A DNA stretch of 64,000 nt, from contig DFGA01000059.1 of the NCBI GenBank assembly GCA_002371615.1, positions 12,434 to 76,433 on the forward strand. The letters run 5' to 3'. The notes under the pieces were generated by a model, which worked only from the letters and a program-made list of their open reading frames with translations, was not told the DNA's origin and did not search any database. Within the stretch, counting starts at the first letter, position 1, and every line of letters starts with the position of its first letter. Both the position numbers and the translations under genes were made by a program. Source of the DNA: Lachnospiraceae bacterium UBA3762. GTDB lineage: Bacteria > Bacillota > Clostridia > Lachnospirales > Lachnospiraceae. Below, piece after piece: positions 62,727 to 64,000 of this stretch.

Positions 62727-64000
62727 TTACTTTGTAAGTTCAGGATACTTCTCCATTACTGATGTGTAGAAGAGATCAAGTGCCTCTTCGTATGTAGCTG
62801 TACCTTCAAAGTAGTTCTTCATAGCGTTCTGGAATGATTCGTTACATCCCTGATCGTAAGCTGACAGATTTGAGAGGTCTATCTTCTCAGCACCTTCCAT
62901 GTACATAGGAAGAGGATTCTGTCCGCCAAGGATCTTTGATGTGTAATCAGAAGATGCCATTTCAGCCATAGCCTTCTTGTTGTTTGCAAAGTCATCGTCC
63001 TTCTCAACGATCTCTTTCATGATGTCTGCATCACATGTAAGCTTCTTCATGATGTCTGCTACAAGTGTAGCGTTATCTGTACCTGTTGCTCCGCAGATCC
63101 ATGTGCCGCCCCAGAAGAATGACTGAGGTCCTACGCAAGCGCCCCACTTACCGAGGTTAGCTACTGAACCATCCTGATCAGCTGCCATACAGAAGTTAAT
63201 CAGCCAAGCAGGTCCAAAGTATGCAAATACCTTTCCTTCAGGATAGAAGCCCTTGCTCCAGTCATCTGACCAAAGATCATGTGTTCCTGCTTCGCCTGCA
63301 TCTACGAGAGCCTTAGAATCGTTAACCCAGTTCTCAAGGTTCTTGTCAACGTTAATCTTATTTCCCTCAACCCACTTGGATGTTACGTTGTTTGAATATA
63401 CACGGAATGTGTCGTTAACTGATGAGCATGCATAGTATCCGGCATCTTTAAGTTTATCAGCTGTAGCCTTGAATGCTGCCCAATCCTTAACTGCTTCCTG
63501 AACTGCATCAGGATCGTCTGATCCGAGAACTTCCTTAGCAATGTCTCTGTTATAGAACATGATCGCAGGACATCCCTGCCATGAAACACCCTTAAGAGCT
63601 CCGTTAGAATCTGTAACGATCTTCTTGGTGTAATCATACTGCTCTGCAAGATCAGCATCTGTGATACCAAGATCTGCTACAGGCATTGTGTAATCTGTGT
63701 CAACATACTTAAGAGCGTAGTCAGCTTCAACAAGGAAGAGATCGATCTTCTCGTCTGCTGCTGCGTCAGCCTGCTTAAGAAGTGCTGCATCAAGGTTGTT
63801 CTGGTATGCGTTGTTATCTGAAGGTGTGATGTTCCAAACAACATCAACATCACCGATCTTACCATGTGTTCCGTCTACTTCTTCGTATCCGGGATAGTGG
63901 TCTGTAAGACGTGTCTTGAACTCTTCGTTCCAGCAGTAGATGTTAAGAACCTTTCCTTCATCTGCTGCGGGTGCTGCTGCTTCTTCTGTAGCAGGTGCTT
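62727..64000 (-). CDS. Extracellular sugar-binding protein (partial, N-terminus outside window)
   Basis: An open minus-strand frame of about 424 codons runs from the window edge to the TAA at 62727. At the edge it is an Ala/Glu/Pro-rich linker (APATEEAAAPAADEGK), the usual spacer after a lipoprotein signal. Then come VLNIYCWNEEFKTRL, ALLKQADAAADEKIDLFLVE, GCPAIMFYNRDIAKEVLG, and GKWGACVGPQSFFWGGTW, typical of CUT1 solute-binding proteins (family 1). An internal TTG at 63686 is not the real start. It delivers the sugar to the permeases. Confidence 0.9.
   Translation of the reverse strand, partial: APATEEAAAPAADEGKVLNIYCWNEEFKTRLTDHYPGYEEVDGTHGKIGDVDVVWNITPSDNNAYQNNLDAALLKQADAAADEKIDLFLVEADYALKYVDTDYTMPVADLGITDADLAEQYDYTKKIVTDSNGALKGVSWQGCPAIMFYNRDIAKEVLGSDDPDAVQEAVKDWAAFKATADKLKDAGYYACSSVNDTFRVYSNNVTSKWVEGNKINVDKNLENWVNDSKALVDAGEAGTHDLWSDDWSKGFYPEGKVFAYFGPAWLINFCMAADQDGSVANLGKWGACVGPQSFFWGGTWICGATGTDNATLVADIMKKLTCDADIMKEIVEKDDDFANNKKAMAEMASSDYTSKILGGQNPLPMYMEGAEKIDLSNLSAYDQGCNESFQNAMKNYFEGTATYEEALDLFYTSVMEKYPELTK

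Noticed and set aside
62727..63686. Binding protein starting at 63686
   Set aside because: That start is an internal TTG; the same frame continues with family motifs to the window edge.
1..64000. CRISPR arrays, tRNA or rRNA genes
   Set aside because: No regularly spaced repeats and no tRNA-like or rRNA-like sequence were noticed.

Overview
The window is a stretch of a low-to-moderate GC Firmicutes (Clostridia) chromosome, most likely Lachnospiraceae (Butyrivibrio/Pseudobutyrivibrio-like; genus inferred, not proven). The signs are a HrcA/CIRCE-controlled groESL operon, AddAB instead of RecBCD, a type III glutamine synthetase, a TPP-riboswitch-controlled ThiT, strong AGGAGG Shine-Dalgarno sites, several TTG starts, and secreted InlB-like repeat and CotH proteins. 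Almost everything up to about 56.9 kb lies on the minus strand; thiT and a three-gene block at 57.0-60.6 kb are on the plus strand.

1-20.9 kb is a Wzx/Wzy-type surface-polysaccharide cluster. Read in transcription order (right to left) it has an initiating phosphoglycosyl transferase with an extra N-terminal domain, a sugar formyltransferase, a PIG-L deacetylase, two NeuD-type acetyltransferases, glycosyltransferases, a heparinase II/III-like protein, a WecC-type UDP-sugar dehydrogenase, a bi-domain oxidoreductase, a hexapeptide acetyltransferase, a Wzy-like polymerase, an AsnB-like amidotransferase, a MurJ/MATE-type flippase and two acyltransferase-3 membrane proteins (the last cut by the window edge). 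A scar at about 5.3-7.0 kb holds an internally deleted IS21 element, an IS66 tnpA remnant and decayed membrane-protein genes, showing turnover inside the cluster. This part looks more AT-rich than the rest.

20.9-34.2 kb continues the envelope theme. It has a decayed small gene, a PD-(D/E)XK-like protein directly behind a Wzz chain-length protein, an AAA-ATPase/nuclease protein with its own promoter, a CapF-like reductase-cupin, a GT-C membrane protein, a secreted repeat protein, a CotH / DUF4956 / VTC (polyphosphate-polymerase-like) trio with a DPM1-type glycosyltransferase, and an rfbG CDP-glucose 4,6-dehydratase.

34.2-49 kb is core functions mixed with more sugar genes: groL and groES with CIRCE and a promoter set in an inverted repeat, an FdtA-like ketoisomerase, a hexapeptide acetyltransferase, dgt, an unrecognised membrane protein, a GT2, an ECF S-component, addA and addB. 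Divergent from addB is thiT behind a TPP riboswitch.

49.6-56.9 kb holds glnN, dapF, hslO, a small-multidrug-export family protein, hisC, an aminotransferase and an unrecognised protein. From 56.9 kb a pair of overlapping divergent promoters drives that operon leftward and, rightward, a GT39-like membrane protein, a STAS-kinase fusion and a PHP phosphoesterase. The window ends in a sugar ABC importer (two permeases and the binding protein, the latter cut by the edge). No tRNA, rRNA or CRISPR array was seen.
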